From DASWOJ01 sp964242415 (lineage in GTDB: Bacteria > Pseudomonadota > Alphaproteobacteria > Acetobacterales > Acetobacteraceae), in assembly GCA_964242415.1 (NCBI GenBank), contig CAXTAT010000003.1, positions 186,001 to 250,000 of the forward strand: a stretch of 64,000 bases of DNA. The letters run 5' to 3'. Position numbers and translations under genes: made by a program. Below the pieces are notes generated by a model that worked only from the letters and a program-made list of their open reading frames with translations, was not told the DNA's origin and searched no databases. Shown here piece by piece: positions 61,947 to 64,000 of this stretch (the stretch's first letter is position 1; each line of letters starts with the position of its first letter).

Positions 61947-62870
61947 ATGACCTACCTTGTTGCCGCCGACCTGCCGCACGAGCCGGCGGGCCTCCGTTTC
62001 CGCAAGCTGGTGGAGGCGGGCGGCATCGTGCAGATCCCCGGCACGCATAACGGCATGGCTGCGTTGCAGGCAAAGGCGGCCGGGTTCCAGGCCGCCTACC
62101 TGTCGGGCGCGGCGATGACGGCCAGCATGGGGCTGCCGGACCTGGGCATGATTACCGTGGACGAGGTGTGCTTCTTCGTGCGGCAGGTGGCGCGCAGCAG
62201 CGGGCTGCCGGTGCTGGTGGATGGCGACACCGGCTATGGCGAGGCGCTGAACGTCATGGCGATGGTGCGCAGCTTCGAGGACGCCGGGGCCGCGGCGGTG
62301 CATATCGAGGACCAGATCCTGCCGAAGAAGTGCGGCCACCTGAACGACAAGAAGCTGGCCGACGCGCACGACATGGCCAACAAGATCGCCGCCGCGCGAC
62401 GCGCCCGCCGGCACCTGTACCTGATGGCCCGCACCGATGCCGCCGCGAGCGAGGGCATGGACGGCGCCGTGGCCCGTGCGCAACTGTACATGGAGGCCGG
62501 CGCCGACGCGATCTTCCCCGAGGCGCTGCACAATGCCGAGATGTTCCGCGAGTTCGCCCGCCGCATGCCCGGCGTGCCGCTGCTGGCCAACATGACCGAG
62601 TTCGGCCGCACCCCGTTCTTCACCGCCGCCGAGTTCGAGGACATGGGCTACCGCATGGTGATCTGGCCGGTCAGCTCGATGCGCGTGGCGGCCAAGGCGA
62701 GCGAGGGGCTGTATGCCGCGATCCGGCGCGACGGCGGCACGCACAACGTGATCGACCGGATGCAGACCCGGGCGGAGCTGTACGCGACGATCGACTACGC
62801 CGGATACGAGGCGCTGGACCAGAGCATCATCAGCACCGTCACCCCGCACGGGATGCCGCAGCGGGACTGA
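61947..62870 (+). CDS. prpB: Isocitrate lyase/PEP mutase family protein, 2-methylisocitrate lyase-like
   Basis: A 307-residue TIM-barrel enzyme. It has PGTHNGMAALQAKAAGFQAAYLSG, VLVDGDTGYGEALNVMAMVR (metal-binding acids), and VHIEDQILPKKCGHLNDKKL with the catalytic cysteine in KKCGH. Further motifs are YLMARTDAAASEGMDGAV and PLLANMTEFGRTPFF. The layout matches PrpB, which splits 2-methylisocitrate to succinate and pyruvate in propionate breakdown. No prpC or prpD gene lies beside it, so a related carboxy-phosphonate-type lyase is possible. Confidence 0.85.
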   Translation: MTYLVAADLPHEPAGLRFRKLVEAGGIVQIPGTHNGMAALQAKAAGFQAAYLSGAAMTASMGLPDLGMITVDEVCFFVRQVARSSGLPVLVDGDTGYGEALNVMAMVRSFEDAGAAAVHIEDQILPKKCGHLNDKKLADAHDMANKIAAARRARRHLYLMARTDAAASEGMDGAVARAQLYMEAGADAIFPEALHNAEMFREFARRMPGVPLLANMTEFGRTPFFTAAEFEDMGYRMVIWPVSSMRVAAKASEGLYAAIRRDGGTHNVIDRMQTRAELYATIDYAGYEALDQSIISTVTPHGMPQRD

Positions 62871-62887
62871 GCGATGCCGCTGGCCGT

Positions 62888-63036
62888 CTGCTCCCTCTCC
62901 CCGCTTCGGGAGAGGGCCGGGGTGAGGGGGCGGGCAGGCGCTGCCCTGTCAGGTGGCGGGACCGCCCTGCCATGGGCCGGGGGCGGCGCTGCAAGACCCC
63001 CTCACCCCAGCCCTCTCCCGAAGCGGGGAGAGGGAG
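62888..63036. repeat. Dispersed palindromic repeat, copy 4
   Basis: Left arm from 62888 (CTGCTCCCTCTCCCCGCTTCGGGAGAGGG-like) and right arm to 63036 (CCCTCTCCCGAAGCGGGGAGAGGGAG-like) are inverted copies. This copy has CCCCGCTTCGGG where others have CCTCCGGG, and the opposite arm has the matching CCCGAAGCGGGG. It lies between two plus-strand genes and would form a long hairpin in the transcript. Confidence 0.85.
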
Positions 63037-63073
63037 TTGGAACCGCTCTCAACCCACATGCGATCGTCGTGCG

Positions 63074-64000
63074 ATGACCGTCCCCCTCTACATCGGCAGC
63101 GAGCTGTACCGCCGCTCCACCTACGGCCCGACGCACCCGCTGGCGATCCCGCGCGTCACCACCTGCACCGACCTGTGCCGGGCCATGGGCTGGCTGCCGG
63201 ACGCGCAGTTCCGCGTGGCGCCGATGGCGGACCCGGCCCGGGTGCTGCGCTTCCATGCCCCCGAGTACCTCGCCGCCCTGGCCCGCGCCGAGGCCGACCA
63301 GGCCGTCACCGACGAGGACCGCGCCCGCTTCCGCATCGGCGCCGAGGGCAACCCCGTGTACCCGGAGATCTATCGCCGCCCCATGACCTCCGCCGGCGGC
63401 GTCATGCTGGCGGCGGAGCTGACGCGCGGCGGCGGCATCGTCCACTGCCCCGGCGGCGGCACCCACCATGGCCGCCCCGCCCGGGCCAGCGGGTTTTGCT
63501 ACCTGAACGACCCCGTGCTGGGCATCATGGCCTGGCTGGAGCAGGGCCTGGAGCGCATCGCCTATCTCGACATCGACGCCCACCATGGCGATGGCGTGCA
63601 GGACGCCTTCCACGACGATCCCCGCGTGCTGACCATCAGCATCCACGAGGCCGGGCGCTGGCCGTTCACCGGCGCGGCGCTCGACCGCGCCGGCGGGGCC
63701 GCGCGCAACCTGCCGGTGCCGCGGGGCTTCAACGACAGCGAGATGGCCTGGCTGATGCGCCACGCCGTGCTGCCCACCATCGAGCGGCACCGCCCGCAGG
63801 CCGTCTTCCTGCAATGCGGCGCCGATGCGCTGGAGGAGGACCCGCTGGCCCGGCTGTCGCTATCCAACAATGCCCATTGGGCCGCCGTGCAGGCCGTGAT
63901 GCCGCTGGCGCCGCGGCTGATCGTGACCGGCGGCGGCGGCTACAACCCCTATACCGTCGGCCGTTGCTGGGCCGGGGTGTGGGCCACCCTGAACGCCATT
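63074..64000 (+). CDS. Histone deacetylase-like (AcuC/arginase-fold) amidohydrolase, cut by window edge
   Basis: The first 309 codons of an HDAC-superfamily enzyme. It has YRRSTYGPTHPLAIPRVTT, GGGTHHGRPARASGFCYLND, the zinc-site YLDIDAHHGDGVQDAFHDD, VFLQCGADALEEDPLARLSL, and VTGGGGYNPYTVGRCWAGVW, with the catalytic His and zinc Asp/His all in place. Bacterial members deacetylate acetoin-pathway proteins, polyamines or other acetylated amines. The 3' end lies outside the window. Confidence 0.9.
   Translation, partial: MTVPLYIGSELYRRSTYGPTHPLAIPRVTTCTDLCRAMGWLPDAQFRVAPMADPARVLRFHAPEYLAALARAEADQAVTDEDRARFRIGAEGNPVYPEIYRRPMTSAGGVMLAAELTRGGGIVHCPGGGTHHGRPARASGFCYLNDPVLGIMAWLEQGLERIAYLDIDAHHGDGVQDAFHDDPRVLTISIHEAGRWPFTGAALDRAGGAARNLPVPRGFNDSEMAWLMRHAVLPTIERHRPQAVFLQCGADALEEDPLARLSLSNNAHWAAVQAVMPLAPRLIVTGGGGYNPYTVGRCWAGVWATLNAI

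Overview
The window is very GC-rich DNA from an alphaproteobacterium, most plausibly a member of the Acetobacteraceae (Rhodospirillales). The evidence is a circularly permuted two-piece tmRNA gene (the alphaproteobacterial form), an alphaproteobacterial-type SspB, a dcw cell-division cluster that runs mraZ-rsmH-ftsL-ftsI-murE-murF-mraY-murD-ftsW-murG, and CO-dehydrogenase-type maturation genes. Gene density is high. Most same-strand neighbours share stop/start bases (ATGA or TGATG), so translational coupling is the rule.

Region by region. 1-11634 (minus): the dcw operon for peptidoglycan precursor synthesis and septation. It is led by mraZ and preceded by a five-site MraZ operator; a small group of DnaA-box-like sequences lies further upstream. 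11925-12369: rnpB (RNase P RNA). 12401-17323: a peptidoglycan amidase, a DjlA-like co-chaperone, a large AsmA-family protein and a ribbon-helix-helix protein. 17339-23325: fumC and the queuosine genes queG, queF, tgt and queA, with an oppositely oriented retropepsin-like lipoprotein gene among them. 23345-29367: two Uma2 nucleases, a VOC protein, class I fumarase, SspB, an oligopeptide-type binding protein and a BrnT/BrnA toxin-antitoxin pair. 29375-29717: ssrA. 29730-40463: thyX, rbsK, a Rieske oxygenase, mrp, hflK-hflC, a Do-type protease, and a DNA exonuclease/ATP-dependent ligase pair. 40736-46113: transport and redox genes and two tandem 2-hydroxyacid dehydrogenases. 48553-64000: an acyl-CoA ligase, split chrA, a CHAP protein, ridA, an amidase, a coxG-coxD-coxE-xdhC-moeA/mobA maturation operon, a PrpB-like lyase and a truncated histone-deacetylase-like gene.

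The standout is an AT-richer island at about 46115-48564 inserted in this GC-rich backbone. It encodes a HEPN-like protein, a protein with a C-terminal winged helix, a complete-looking retron msr-msd RNA, and a retron-type reverse transcriptase. The RNA has a 12-bp a1/a2 inverted repeat and a perfect 20-bp msd hairpin with an 11-nt loop. The pairing suggests a retron defence system whose two accessory proteins I cannot match to a described retron type.

A second theme is a dispersed palindromic repeat of about 150-170 bp, present four times. Its two arms differ between copies but stay complementary within each copy. One copy is read into the ends of coxD and possibly coxE. No tRNA, rRNA, CRISPR array, transposase or insertion sequence was seen.
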